From Stratiolaelaps scimitus (lineage: Eukaryota > Arthropoda > Arachnida > Mesostigmata > Laelapidae): a stretch of DNA of 64,000 nucleotides. The position numbers and the translations under genes were made by a program. The notes under the pieces are model-generated. The model was not told the origin of the DNA. It saw nothing but the letters and a program-made list of their open reading frames with translations, and searched no databases. The stretch covers positions 496,001 to 560,000 of the forward strand of contig JABWDB010000011.1 in the NCBI GenBank assembly GCA_019614645.1, in the 5' to 3' direction. Below, piece after piece: positions 22,234 through 35,989 of the stretch. Positions within the stretch are counted from its first letter, which is position 1. Each line of letters begins with the position of its first letter.

Positions 22234-24069
22234 CACGTCAGTAGAAACAATCCCCACCAGCATAATGAGTAATCTAAATATATATGTATAATATCTATCA
22301 GTGATGGAGGCACTGAGTTGGCCTCGAGTGAATTCCATATATTTCAGTTGTCGTTCGTCAGTGCATGTGCTCACCAATTAAGTAAGGACTCGACGATGAG
22401 AAGTATGCATAGAAAGAGGTGTGGCCAAGAAAAGGCGGTGCGATTAGAAATGGAACTTTCTCCGTAGGAAACCCCCTCGTTGTCGATCTCTGAACATTGC
22501 ACTCGAGAGAAATCCAACTCAGAGATTGTGTCATATGGACTAACTAAAGTGTCTAACTCTCTCTAAGGCAAAACTTCAAATCGACAGCCGTCTACGATGA
22601 AGCCACCCCGCCCTCCAGGTCACGTGCTCGATGTAATGCTGGTTGTTACGCGCGAACGTATTTCAACATTACCGTCATTGTTTTCATACGCTTCACTGTA
22701 CCCGATACTAGGCGTGGTGCATTTCAGCCGTTCGTTGAACGCTACGTATAGCGTCATGTTTTGTTGTTTTTCTCACGTATTATCCGCATAACCGTGGCGT
22801 GACGAGATGAAATGTCACTGGGAGGAAGAATCCGCGCCCCCTGAGGCCAGCCACGGCAGCCGTGTGATATTTAAAAAAGGCCATAGTGGCCGGCCTGTTT
22901 ATCCAAGCCCGCGCCCTGTCTGTGATAGGACGCTAGCTTGGCTAGACAAAAAACAAACCACAACTATCCTCTCTGCCATGTCCCATTACAATTCCTGTAC
23001 AATTCCCTTTGTCAAATGTTTCTGACGGGTCTGCCTGGCATTCGGAACCACCGCAGCTGCTTCTGAATGCTAGGTTGACCCCGTCGGAAACCTATACGGC
23101 CGCTGTGTTATTGCCATGTGGTTGTATCATCATTTCAATCGGTGTCGTCGATGCTGCTCATTACTACCGTTTAGCTAAACACTTGTTAGTAGCTATTTAG
23201 TATCTCGTCATACTTGTCAATTGATATCTTGATCAACCCCCCAACGGCTGGCTTCCAGCTGACCTTGATTGGCGTTGATCGTGCCGCGATTGATTGTATA
23301 TGATATTGTCAATATATGTTTGCGCTGCTGCGCGAGTTCTGCCTATGGTAGCCAGGGCCCGGTTGGCAGCTTCATACAGCGGACACATGCCACGTTGAAT
23401 GGACGAAGCTGAGAAGCAGTACCCCATAGACAGGCTCATATTCACCCACGAACGCAAGCACACTCATACAGATAGATACCGCGAGAGAGAGAGAGAGCGC
23501 GCTGTAGATTGGGCGCAATAACGAGAAGAAACTGGTGAAGCCCGAGAGTGGGGACGCGCTGCCAAGAGCGGCCCCGTAGGTCTGCCGACACGAGACGCGA
23601 CAACTCATGCTGCCGCTGTCACCGATGGATGATCACTGAGATCTTATCAGTATGCCGAGCCAGTGCATTTCCAGCGGCGGAGGCGGCGGCGGCGGCGGCA
23701 GGGCGGTCGGCTGGCTGATTGCTCACTTGACCACTTGGCAGACTGCCTCTGTCCAGCCAGCGGTGGCCGCTCTCTAGATCGGTCAATCGCTGTGTATCCC
23801 TGTAGAGTGTATGTGTGTGTGTGTGGTTATTGATTAGGCCGTTTGCGCTTTGGCGGCGGCGGCGGCCCTGCTGCTGCTGCGGGTGCACCTTGCCTGGAAG
23901 TCTCCACTCGGGGGGTCACGGGTCCATCGCCGTGACCACAACGAAATGCTGGTCCCGCCGCCGCCGCTGCTGCTGAATGCTGCTGCTGGTAGTGGTTGTG
24001 TTGCTGATGTTGGCTGGAAGCCGTTCGGTGGCACGCGACTTGACGCCAGGTGGCTGTAGCGCGAGCAGT

Positions 24070-24076
<7 letters not shown>
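22234..24076. other. Intergenic, no supported gene
   Basis: It contains a GA run near 23484-23500, a CGG/CGA tract at 23672-23700, a GT run near 23810-23826 and GCC/CTG-rich runs at 23850-23990. Open frames at 23834-24217 follow these runs and are not called. Confidence 0.5.

Positions 24077-24077
<1 letters not shown>

Positions 24078-24114
<37 letters not shown>
24078..24114. repeat. (GA)n microsatellite
   Basis: An uninterrupted GA run of about 37 bp. Confidence 0.95.
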
Positions 24115-24117
<3 letters not shown>

Positions 24118-24276
24118 ATACAGGGGCAGTGTTCGTGTGTGTATATCGCTGTATAATAATTCTTAATACTTGTGGCCTATTCAGGATAGATTGGGCAGCC
24201 AGGACAAATAGGCACACTCGTTAGGCTTACTATTATATATAATAGTTTTGTAGGGTTCAACTCATAGCAAGTACGG

Positions 24277-24289
24277 TGTCACCAATACA

Positions 24290-24328
<39 letters not shown>

Positions 24329-24338
24329 ATTGGTGACA
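24277..24338. repeat. Palindrome with 16-bp arms around an AT tract
   Basis: The left arm tgtcaccaatacaata (24277-24292) is the exact reverse complement of the right arm (24323-24338). The centre is (AT)n, so almost all 62 bp can fold back, with a single mismatch (24293/24322). Confidence 0.9.
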
Positions 24339-25867
24339 TATATTGTATATATCTTCGCGCTTCAAATAATTGAACTTTTCGCTCGTGGCCTTTGTTTTAA
24401 TTTCCCGATGTTCCCCGCCCTGGGTAAGCTATCTCAGAGCAAACTGATTCGTTCTAAAGCGATCACTGTCAGGAATCTGTCTTATTATATTGTACTGTAT
24501 CAAATAGCCACAGCGGGATGCTGCAAAAAATATTCGCATGCAATCTCGGAACTATTACACATGTAGGATCAGTCTGCCATAACTCTGGCAAGCTGGGCGT
24601 GATCTTCCTCCACTGCAAAGCGACAACAATGATCGTCGGCGTGTCTCTCTCACGAGTCGAGTCGTGTCTTTCAGCATATTTCTTGTGTGCAGGCGGAGAC
24701 GTATATTTTCCGCTTAGTTGCACAGCTCTCGAAAGACCTCCCTCTTAGCGAAGGAAACTTGCCGTCCGCTTCAGAAAGTCACCGCTGACTACACTCTATG
24801 GCCGCTATTTCTTCTTGCTTATCAGCGCTTTATCGATATGGCCAAACCATTTATCGGCCCGTTGTCCAGGCTCTCGTCCGTTACCAAAATGATCTCCAGC
24901 ACGACTCGCTCACCAGCAACTCCTCTGGCAACTTACCAGCCAGCTCGAGCAGCTAACTATGGCGGCTACGGCAACGGCAACGGCGGCTGGTGCTGGAAAC
25001 AGCTTTCCGTAGACGTCCGTTAGTACGTTGTTTGAAGAAAGCCAGCAACAAACCGGTCGGCCGGATGCCAACGCGTACGCGGGGGGGGTTGGCCGCTGTC
25101 GCCATTCTCATCGTTCGAAGTCAACTTGACAATCTCGTTCACTTGTTTCATTGTTTGCGCGCCGTGTTACGCTGCTAACGGTGCTTCCGCGACGGCGGGG
25201 CCCAGCCGGCTCGCGGTTCCTACCTTTGCTCTGTCGCTGTTGTTGTTGCTGCTGTTGTTGTTGTTGTTGCTGTTGCTTTTGTTGTTGTTGCTGTTGTTGT
25301 TTTTGTTGTTGTGGTTACTGTGATGGTTAGCGTGGCGTCCTCATTTCTCCCGGGAGAGGCGCCGATCGCGCTTGCGTGTAACACTGGCGTTGACGACGTT
25401 GAGCGCGCGTGTGTACCTTTGCTCGCGTGTGACAGATAACAATGACAACAGTGAGCGGTTTTTTTTTCTGTGTCTGTTTCACTGGTAAGCACCAGTCGCG
25501 CGGCTAATCGCGAATCGAGAGGGGAACAATGCCACGAGAAGAGATCACGCTGAGGACGGTCGCGAGCGATGACATCGGCAATGGGGGGGCGCAAGCAGCA
25601 CAAGCAGTATCAGCATACGTAGTCATACGTGCGACTCAATGATGTAGACGTGGGCAGGGTTATGCTATAACATGGTCTGTGCGGCATCCCATTGAACTCG
25701 CGTATCTCTGGCAAGCGACCGGTAACCCGGTTTGGTTAGGCTTCGTTTTGCAAGGCGGCGGCTGCTGTAACGGGTCCCCGCAACGCGTTGACGCGGACAG
25801 CGGCGCAAGACGGCGGCCGCGTCGACCACCAAAGCGCGAAGGCTCCGGACGACGCAACAGTTCGTTT
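24339..25867. other. Intergenic, no supported gene
   Basis: The main content is a long (TTG)n/(CTG)-type tract at 25236-25314, with a G-run near 25081-25088 and a T-run near 25460-25468. Open frames that cross the TTG tract encode homopolymers and are not called. Confidence 0.5.
25236..25314. repeat. (TTG)n trinucleotide tract with CTG interruptions
   Basis: About 79 bp of ttg units interrupted by ctg and ttt. Confidence 0.95.
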
Positions 25868-25929
25868 GTATATTTATTCATTCATACATTGATTTATTGA
25901 TGGAACTGCAGTTGTTACAATGCTTGAGT

Positions 25930-25935
<6 letters not shown>
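25868..25935 (-). repeat. tRNA-derived SINE fragment abutting an AT microsatellite
   Basis: The stretch gatttattgatggaactgc followed by ttacaatgcttgagttctc matches the SINE body and tail in minus orientation. The element runs straight into an (AT)n tract at 25934-25965, which replaces the tRNA-like head. Confidence 0.65.

Positions 25936-25965
<30 letters not shown>
25934..25965. repeat. (AT)n microsatellite next to a SINE fragment
   Basis: An AT run of about 32 bp directly following the SINE fragment at 25868-25935. Confidence 0.95.
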
Positions 25966-25967
<2 letters not shown>

Positions 25968-28900
25968 ATTGTGACAAACATTCCCTTAGTGATTCCCTTA
26001 GTTTCTCTTCTTGACCTCGCGTGAGATCAACGAGTCGGCTGCTTTCCCGTGACCCGTGTCCTTTCAACGCGGCCCTGCGGGGATTGTCACGGTAGCCTGT
26101 TCCCTTACACGGCCTCCCCGTCGCTTCGGTCTATTTGAATTGCAATCTACGTAATATCGTGTAGTCATTTAGTTTAGACTGATACAGATAGGGAAGTGTT
26201 CGTGACATATATATATAAATAATTAAAAGGTATTAGTCATCTGGTGAGTACACAGGAATACATGCACACAATGGGAGTAAAATTACGCAATAACTAATCC
26301 GAGGTATCAAATTTAAATATTCGTCGTTCCTATTATATTACATTAACAAACGAAATAGTTAGTTCGACTAAAACCAGCTGATTTCAGGAGGAGCGGAGTC
26401 GAGCGAACCGCCGGCCGAGTCGTGTTTATGACATATACTTCCCGCAGCGGCAAGCGAGGAAAATGAAAAGCTCGCCAGGAAGAGCTCACCAGGAAAAGCA
26501 GCGAGCCGGCCGGCGGTATGGGCGGAGGTCGTTTGGATAGCGCGATCTCGACAGCAACCGTGCATATGAACGACAGTTGTAGCATTGACAGCCGGTCGGC
26601 CGGCAACGCCGCATCGAGCGTCGAGCAAAGACAGCCTTGTTTTGTTCTACCTGAGACCAGCAGCAGCAGGAGATACAGGAAGAACGTGGAGCGCTGGAAG
26701 ATGACAGGCACAAGCATCGAGGCATCTTGACCCAGACGGGAGAAGCTTGTAGGCATCACCGGCGTGTGCGCGCCGAGACCCCGAGAATCCCTATGGGGAT
26801 TTTCCCATAGAGAGTCAACGTGACCTGTGTACTTTTCCACATTGTGTCGCGCACAATCACACACACAAACAAACACACACACACAAATATACATTCGGGG
26901 TGAGCGTCTGTGCTAATGTACTGTATAAGACAGAGAGACGACGCTGCTGGGCCGGTGTCACGGAGATGTTTCTCAGTGGGAGGAGGGACGAGGAATTGCC
27001 AGGTGAATGGTAAACTTTCCATTAAACAGACAAAAAACAGATGATTGATGATTGTTAGAAAGATATCGATACATAGATAGATACATAGGTGTAAGTGCGC
27101 TATGCTTGTACCTGGCGGCACTTGTAAGGTGATATGTATATGCAACAGTCGATGGGTCATGCAGGCCCTTCTTGTTTAGACCCATCCAGCCGGGCCCATA
27201 GCTAATCTATGACTTTCATCGAAAGTGGTAGCGGTGGCGGCGGCGGCGGCAGCGACGGCCGTGACAACAATTAGTAAATACAGTACTAAGAACATCTAGC
27301 TGACTAATATATTGTAGTATATAATTAATTACATAGTTGTTATGTCGCAACCATGCGCGTTCATGCGAAACATCTCCAGGTTACCCTTATTTCCGGCTGC
27401 CTTGAAATGGCCAAGGTCACTGGCTTGAAATACGTTAACGCCAGAGCGGTGGACTATCTTTTTTTTGCTGCAAATCGCAACGTATAGGTAATATTCATGT
27501 TCAGTTGTTATATTGTATGCTTAGTACTTAATTAATTGCGCACGGCGCCGTGGGCCGTTTCGAGTTCAGGAGCGAAAGAAATAGAAGGCTCCGTAAAATG
27601 GGACGACGCTGTGCAATAGCTGCCTGTGTCTACACTAACATAGCATTTGTTCGTGTATTAAGTGAGTGCTGACGATCCCGAGAGAGATTTCGATTATTTG
27701 ACCTCTGGCGTAAGGTAGACCTGTCTTCTCGATGGGGGGAAAACTACATGGTGAAAAGAACACCTATCAAGAAACAAAAATTCGATTCGTGCATTCGTGC
27801 GAGAAAGAGAGAGAGAGCTAGGTATATATATATATATATATATATATACAGAGAGAAAGAGAGAGAGAGACCGTGCCCATAGGCTCCCAAATGCAAGCTG
27901 ATGATAAGTCTAATACCACCTCAATATATCCGACTTTCTATGAAGCTCCTATTCATATTAAACGCAAATAAACCTTAATAATAGATATTATATTGAGGAA
28001 GCACGTACGTACACCAAATATCACATCTTCCCAGGTGGCGAGTGTCTATGCTCGCTCAAATGTGCGAGAGATTATTGATAGTTTGAGAGCTGTCCATGGT
28101 GATGATATAGCACTTGAACGGTAGCGTTTCGTTACCGCTGCTGTCGCTGCCGTCAGGATAGCCGGACCTTCCCATCGGCTGCTACTAATCGAATGTCGCC
28201 TAATCGATTGGGAAGCGACTCGAGCATATTGCTGCTGTTGCAGTCGCCTGCTGCCCGTTGACAGTGAACTATTTACAATAACCGGCTCAGCTTCGAGTTG
28301 ACGCCGGCCGCAACGGGCTCAGCTGTTCAGCTGCGTCAGCGAAGCGCCGTCAGGCCGTCGAATTTCTCTAGTGGTAATCAGCAAAATATAGTATACATAG
28401 CACCTGCCCTGCTCCGCTTTTTTCATTTTTTTAATTAAATTCTACAGCTTGCTGCCCGCCTTCCTGGCCACGCCAGCCGACGAATGCGGGCGAATGCGAA
28501 TGCGCCGCGTTCGAGGAACAAGGCTCGTCTTCGCTGCCGGTGTCCCGTATGGGAGAAGCGAGGCGTTTCGACGGCTCGGCGATTGGTTGGCCGCTCGGGC
28601 GCTGCCTGAAGTCGTTGTCGTAGACGTCGCTGCCGCCACCACCGTCATCATTGATGCGTTATCCAAGCCACACACTGCACAGCTAAGTGCAGTGACGTTT
28701 CAGTTGTAAATTACAGATCCAGGCTCGGTCACTCGGTTGGGCACTCTGTGTCGTCCAACGATCTGGCCGGCACAGCCGTCGTTGTCCAGCTCCTGAGTGA
28801 CTGTTTCTTTCGTCTCCTTGGACGACAGCAGCAGCAGCACGACGACCTATGCTGCTCGCTTCGCTCCGGGTGGTTAACAAGCGATACTACAAAGCTGTAC

Positions 28901-31900
28901 AGAGTGACCTGCGGAAAAGGAAGCCAGCTGTGGGTCAGCTGTGGAAAACAGTTAGTCTCGGGATGAATTGAGCGATTCGTAGATTGATCGATGCGAAATG
29001 TCTATGATGTGATTATTTGTTCACAGACACGCATCATAAAATGTAGCCTAATAGAAGATTTGGCGTTGGTTAAACAGCAGGAGAGACCCTGCCACCCGCC
29101 ACCTCACGACCTCCTCCGCGGACTTCTCTGATCGACCACCAAATAATCAAGAATTGTCCTCTCTCTATGCGCTTCATACTATCAATGTTTGTGGGCCTAT
29201 GAAACACGAACGAACTCGAAGGACAGGCGAAGTTCAGGCCAATGATATCGTCATGTCCTGCATCGCAAACACCATACACAGATCAGCCATATAACAGTAC
29301 CAACACCATAACACGTACGTCTGCGCCTTCTCGTCCAACATGAGTAATGTCCAGAAACTTCACCCGACGAGGACATACATAGGTAAACCTGTGCCGAGGC
29401 CGGATCCGTTCCGAGTTCCTCTCAATCGTCTGAGGCGTTTCGTTCAGTTTAGCAACAGTGGACCTCATCCCGGGAAGCGGACGCCACTGGAGACCGCGGC
29501 AGCCAGTCAATCATTCACTGATCATATTCGACTTTGGGCTCCGGCAGGAAATAACAGACCGACGTCACCGAACGTAACGGAAGGGCGTACGCTTATGGAT
29601 GCAGGCCATTGGTCTAATGCTTTCAATAATGCCGTGTTGCGTTGACGTAACAGGCATCAAGGATCTGCCTGATTCATCGTTCGGCCAGGCCAAACGGCCC
29701 GATTTGACGATCGCCTAGTTCAACTAACAATTCTCTAGCGATGACTGCGCGATGACTGGTTCATTTCAATCAGTGATTTCATGAGCTGCCCGCCGAGCAC
29801 ATACATCGCCGTCCACGGCATCGTGGATTTGAAGGTGGATCGAAGCTATAATATAATCGCTATAGTGTTCTTGACACGCCGGGTGGCGCGTCAACAACAG
29901 TATAACGATTAGCCATTGCCCATTGACCGCCTCGCCCGTCCGTAGCGTTCACGAATGACTTCGAGTGACCGAGTTTTTTGCTGCTGCTGCTGCTGGTGCC
30001 GTTGCTGCAGTTCCCGCTAACCGCCATCTCAGGCCGCCGTGGCTTCATATTGGGAAATCCATGGGTTTCTCATCGCGATGGATTTCCCGACCTTCAAAGG
30101 GGCGCATGCCGTATTGTCGATCTCGGCTGTTTCTTTCGCTGTTGCTGCGGCTGCTGCGGCTCCTGTTTAGCTCTGTCATCTCCACGACTTCGGATCGTCT
30201 CTGTTTGCTACTGTTACTGGCACTTCTGCTGCGGCTGCTTACTGTCGCTGATCTTCTCAAGTTCATTAATTTTCAGCGCTAATTCACGACGACAAGCCAG
30301 CTTAGGCGCTGATGCTAATGAACAGACAGCACCGGGCCACCACCATCGACATTGGCCACAGGCGGTGCTGCCGCATTCGATGGATGGACGAGATTGTGTG
30401 GCCTTCAGCGGCTGTGACGCTGATGGGATATTCTTGCTGGCTACTTGTTATTGTTGTTACTGCTGTTGTTGACGTTTGCCGTACAAATTCACAGACGACT
30501 ACAGTCCTCACATACACAAAGACACACATATGTACATTCACGCATAAACGATATGGACGCGGAGTTTGGCGATGGGAGATGTTCAGGTGCCTGAAATGCC
30601 GGGAACCGAACGAGAGGTCGTTCGCTAGTCCGCGCTATCAATACTGAGCACACATACGCGCACACACACACACACACACAACGACGAAAAGGAAGACAAA
30701 AAATATATATGGTGAGACCCCCGAGAACCGATGCCGTAGCCAGCAGCGCGGGCAGCATATGGCTCTCTCATCGCGAAGTGCGTCAACGCGGGTTGTGTAT
30801 CGAAAGCTGGACGCAGCCGTGGAGGTTTCTGTTGTTACCGCGTATGATGGCAGGGTCCGCCGATGCATTATCCCCGGCGGCCATCGCGACGTCGATAAGC
30901 GAGCGGCGTTGAGAGGAACGAGCTTGTTCGTCCAACGGATTTTCGAACTCGCAGCTTGACTCGAACGCGATTGGCACGGTACCGAATACCGTCGAGTTCT
31001 GTCGAATGCTGATCTCTATGTGAGAACGCCTTTCGTATGTGCGGAAGTATGTTCGGCGCTGCTCGGCATATCGATGGGTGTGACGTTTGTCCTATAATTA
31101 GATAATTGTTCATTTATGCTGTTGCGAGCAATTTTCGAGTGCGGGAAATATCTGAAAATTATCAGATGGACCACATGCTACCGGGAAAAGTGTTTTTTTT
31201 CTCCACTTCGGCTTACCTACCCAGATGTGGGTGACTCGTCGAAGAGGCCATCGAATGTGAAGTCATATTGATCAGAGAGAAAGTTGGCATCTGTGCCACT
31301 GGCATAGTTCAGAAATTCCCAGGCATATTTCCACAAAACGAACATCCTATTTACGTGTCGATGACAACACGAAAAATGTCTAATCTCGAGAATGAGATCC
31401 AATGGTCGAATCCATGCATGCATGCTTGATACATGGTAGGCATCTCGAGACGAATTGAACTTCCTCATTTGGGGATCTCTCAAGATCTCGCCATTTGTCC
31501 AGATAGCAACAACTTTTTTTGATTAATAAGACATTTCAGACTGAGGTGGAAATTGCCTGCTTTGGTGCATCAATATATCTATGTATATATATATATATAT
31601 ATATTTTTTTTTTAAGAGGTTAAAGGTAAATCCTTTTATGGACATTAGGACTCACACTGATGTATTTGCCTGGTAGTGTCAGACCCTTACTGACTAAACC
31701 CAGAACCGATTTTGACACATATATATATATATACATATATATCAGCTGTGAAACACACTATTTCCGGATAATAATAAGATAACATTAAGACCTTCATAGG
31801 AGCAGATCTAGTGGCTGATTCGAGCAGAAGAGTAAGTAGATGCATGCAAGCAGCTATCAAATTAGATCGAGCATACAGAATCACAGACGTTCTTCTGGTT

Positions 31901-34635
31901 TATCAATCGGCGAGGACGAGAGCGTAGTAAACAATGCTTGCGTTGTCGCTTCGACCAAAGCGTCTCCGAGTGCGCTTCACGTTCGGCGAAATTTAATTGA
32001 GTATCAGGCGATTGTTCATCAATCGTCGATATCAATCTCACTCCCCGCCGGGACATCTGTCCACCTGAACGTGAACAGATCTCGGACTACCTTCGTCGAG
32101 TGCTTGACTAAACGCGAGTTGGCACCATGGTTACCATGGCTGGATAGCCTAGTCATGACAAGGTAAACGGGCTATGGATGTGTACACATTGCGGCCTTTG
32201 AGACAGGAGTTGGTTAGCGATTTCCGGGCGGGGTGGAGGGCCGTGGCGGCGGTAGTCGCCGCTTGAATCGTGTCTCGAAGAAGAGCCGCCCCCTGTTGCG
32301 CGATGTGTGTCATGTTCTCGAAGGTCTCCCCCACGCACGCATGCGTCCGGTTGAGCTGGCAGGAAATGCCATGCGTCCTGAAACCGTTCGTTCATCGTTC
32401 GTAATGCCACCTTATGACCTGCATCTCCCTCGGTACAGCATCTCTCGTCACAGCGGCAGCAGCAGCACCACCACCGACTCTGCCCTGGACCCAGACGCGA
32501 AGCATCGGCCCGCCACACGGGGTCCCGAAATCTCTAGCCTCCACTGAGTAGGTGAACATACCATATATCTATCTATCTCTCCCTCTACACACACACACAC
32601 ACACATATATATACATACATATATCTCGGAGTTCTCTGTTGGCATATGGCTCCTTGTGTGTCGTTGGCGTTCGAGACAGGTGGAGCTGGCGAGCGTTTAG
32701 CGGGTCAAGGCTAATACGCTCCGTGCGGAACCGACTCCGCTCAGTGCCCTAGTAAACTATAATAGGAAGCCCTCGTCGATGTTCGCTCCATTTCAGACTC
32801 TTCGTTTCGCTATCCTTCGCTACCCGACCACGGATCCAACCAGACCGAACACGGATCCGAACCTGCTGCGGATAAGGTCTGATCAGGTCTCCCGTCGATG
32901 TCTGAGATTGCTGCCGATCGTACACCTCCTCTCGAGAGAAAAACTAGCACACAACCACTACCTGCGTCTCCGCTCAGAGCTGACATGGTTTGCCGACGAG
33001 GCTCTGCTGCTTGCATACGTCGCCGAATGGTGACTGTGTCGCGGAAACAATGGCGGTACGGCGATCAGCTAAAAACCTCGAGTACGGGGTTCATCTTATT
33101 GCGGCCATTGCCGACGGTTGGCCTCCTTACATTAAATGACACGCAACCAAACATGTTGTTGCTGTTGTTGTTGTCAGAGGCGAAGCTCAGAACACGTACC
33201 GAACTAGACAGCCGAATGTGCAGAGCGAGACCTGCTGAATGTGGAGCAAGGTTAGGATACGATAGGTTAGGATAGGTTAGCGGGCGGTGGCGGCGGCGGC
33301 GGCATCGTCGGAGGTGACGAGCGGAGAAAGCTCTGAAACGCGAGCGAGCCGAAGACGAGGGAGGACACTGAATCGGGTTCGCCGGTAAAGGAATCGGTGC
33401 ATGCAGACATATGCTTCTGTAGGGTCGGATCAGCGCCTTCCACTCGGCGACCTTCCCTCTGTCGGAAGGAGCACTGCCAAATGTGGGGTGTCTTCGTCGT
33501 GTCTTGCCTGTGTATGACTGTAGCGAAAAAGCGTGCGCTGTGTCTTGTGTTCGTTCGGAGGTTTAATTGATGGCTAATTTCATGCTGCTGATGTTGCTTG
33601 TGGCATTGTAAGTTAGGGATGATACATAGGTTAGATTGATTGATTGTTTGATCTAGGGGGGGGGGTGGTGGTGGACGGGAAGATAACAGTGCCGATGAAC
33701 AGCTGAATTCATTGAAGCTGACGGACAAGCGAACTCTCGCGACGTTTCAGCCTCGGCTACCGCTTTATACATTGATGCCTAGACAAGCTAACTCGCAAGT
33801 GCGAATGCGCGTTGCAGACTCCACATCAGCGGCATTACGGTGCCAGAGTCTGCCGGTCAGTGGTGGCAATCATCGTGGTCAGATAGAAACGGACATAGCC
33901 CGCTAAAATTGTTCGATTTCACCAAATCTAAGGTTGGCTAACGTTACTCAACGATGTGATCCACACGAAGGTGCCCACAAGCACACCTGGGGAACCTGCA
34001 GCGTTGTGACCACTTTACATTTTGATAAATTATTCTGCGCTGTAATTATTCATTAATTCGTGAAGGGAGAATATGTGATCTGAACGATCTTCATCCTCGT
34101 CTCGAGTTTGTATCTCGAGTTTGTGCGCCTACCATTCGATAGCACGCCACAGTGTATTTCTGCCAAAAAGACCAAATTCTACTGATCAAGGAATTATCAC
34201 TTGGCTGCATTATAATCAAAGACGATTTGTTTACTTCATCATCAATGATTCGAGCTAACTCTGTTGCCGAAGTCATTTTGCAAAGGGGCTCACGTCTCCT
34301 TATTATCCATCCTGCTTATTATCCTCGGTATACTTATGATTTGAGTCCATATGATGGATATGTGTGCGCAATCTGAAGGTCAATGAGTTCAATACTAACC
34401 AATATCTGTTTCGATATCATCAAATCAACGTGAACAGTAAAATTGCTACAATTTCGTGCTGTCCCTATGGTCGCCGGTCGACGTGAACACGCACTAATGT
34501 ACTAACGTGATAACGGTGGTAACAGGTGGTAATCCAACAAAATGGCTTTACATTGAGAGACGTCACGGATAAGGTTCGGGTTAAATATAATAAAGAAACT
34601 AATTATTTTGAGAATCGCACCTAGTTGCTGCACAT
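25966..34635. other. Long intergenic or intronic stretch, no supported gene
   Basis: It holds GA-TA-GA compound microsatellites at 27801-27870, an AT plus T run at 31584-31613, CA runs near 30653-30680 and 32587-32604, CGG runs near 27235 and 33285, a G-run near 33655-33665 and a TTAGGATA-like tract at 33250-33280. A minus-strand frame at 28442-28675 has a weak acceptor-like site upstream and ends in Ser-Lys-Leu, but coding is unproven. The tract at 31615-31690 (ggttaaaggtaaatcc) faintly resembles a SINE tail. Confidence 0.5.
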
Positions 34636-34670
34636 CATATATAAATATAAATATATATATATAAATATAA

Positions 34671-34761
<91 letters not shown>
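34636..34761. repeat. AT/ATAAAT microsatellite, about 125 bp
   Basis: AT dinucleotides mixed at the left with taaa/aaat hexamer units, becoming pure AT from about 34685 to 34761. Confidence 0.95.
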
Positions 34762-34762
<1 letters not shown>

Positions 34763-35113
34763 CACCACTTAGATACCCAAAGTAAATATTGTCGGTGGTC
34801 GTCAAACGGGGCAGCAGCTTCACATTTGATTCGAGCTCTTCTTCTTTGCGCTTTGTTTCGTTCGGGCGCTTGCGGTTTCCAGGACCACCGACTGCCCTCC
34901 GCCCACATCGCGCCGTAGTCTGTACACAACCAACCTCACAGCGATAATCCTTCCACTAGTGAAAGTACTAACAAATTACGTTCACGCGATTCGACTAACG
35001 TGTTACGCCCCGACGCTCTCCGGGACTACGTTGGCGCCTTGACTTACTGTGTGATCTGACAAGAGTCGCGCAGAGACGAGAATCTCATTAAAGAGCATCA
35101 AAATTATACTTAC

Positions 35114-35328
35114 ACTATGATTAATGAGGCTAGCAACATTGCCTCTGGGAGTGGGCCAGGGTTGGCCTGAAAATTCGCCGAGATTAGAGAAGGGTCCACG
35201 CACAAAGTAAACTGGGCGAACCGTTGATGATGAGCGATCGCCTGATGTCTGGCGCCGAGCTGGCAACCGGTCTGACTCGTACAGACGCCCATGAATTTCG
35301 TCTGAACCCGCTCCGATCCCTTACACTC
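35114..35328 (-). CDS. Speculative exon ending at a strong donor site
   Basis: On the minus strand an open frame from about 35328 runs into a strong donor: the last exon base would be 35114, followed by GTAAGT (35113-35108). The frame reads a protein-like sequence (for example VRPVYFVRGPF and GQPWPTPRGNV) and starts just after an in-frame stop. A second minus frame is also open from about 35421 to the same donor, preceded by CTGCTGCAG as a possible acceptor. Which frame is used, and whether either is real, cannot be decided. No family is recognised. Confidence 0.2.
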
Positions 35329-35973
35329 GCGGCGATTGCGGAACTGCAGAGCTGGCGCCGTGCGCAAGCACTCAGGGGCAACCAAATCAATCGTCACTAC
35401 GCGTCCTGCAGCAGGACTCATGGCACCCCCTCTTTATGCTGCTAGCTTAGGCTCTTACGGGAGTCGTAGTACAAACGGTTGCTGGGTAGGCCTCCACGCC
35501 TACTTCTTGAAACAGGCTTGGTTCTCGCACAATCCTCTCTCTCTCTCTGTCTCCTGTTGTCGTTGACTATGTGTTGTATCTGGCTTTTGCGGAGGATGTT
35601 ATCAATAGATCTCTGCGTTTCGATACAGCTAGGTACTCACACATCCACGCCCGTACCCACGATGACTGTAGCGCGATGATGATTGGCGGTCCGGTTGAAT
35701 CGGACGATTCGGGGTCGTCTTTCATCTTGGCTAACTCATTCTTGCAGGCGCCGTCAATGAGAGACTACATTGAAATCAGTGCAGGGTGAACCTGCGTGCG
35801 AATGAACGGGCCCGTTGAAAATTTCTACTGAGTCAATGGTTTCCAGGAACGGATTCGCCGACTCATAGAACGTAGGTGGAGAATTGAATGAAGCTAATGT
35901 GCTTTGTTCACAATTGAAGTAGGCATTCACAAGTAAAATAAATACTGATCTAGTTTCGTGACGTAAAAATTCT

Positions 35974-35978
35974 AAAAA
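35974..35978 (-). terminator. RNA polymerase III terminator of tRNA-Gly
   Basis: TTTTT on the minus strand, about 12 nt downstream of the tRNA 3' end. Confidence 0.8.
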
Positions 35979-35989
35979 TAATTAACAAC

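Noticed and set aside
25220..25603. Open frame with a Thr/Ala-rich tail over the TTG tract
   Set aside because: Homopolymer translation of a simple repeat, no domain.
28442..28675. Minus-strand frame ending in Ser-Lys-Leu, a possible peroxisomal targeting signal
   Set aside because: The acceptor upstream is weak, the sequence is low-complexity, and a three-residue C-terminus occurs often by chance.
33250..33280. TTAGG-like repeats resembling the arthropod telomere motif
   Set aside because: Only a few imperfect units (ttaggata); similar ggttagg words elsewhere are single or double copies, so there is no telomeric array.
34621..34929. Open frames encoding long IYIYIY runs over AT tracts (also at 8647-8990, 17818-18033 and 62985-63209)
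   Set aside because: They are produced by the AT microsatellites, which are open in several frames; no flanking coding signal.
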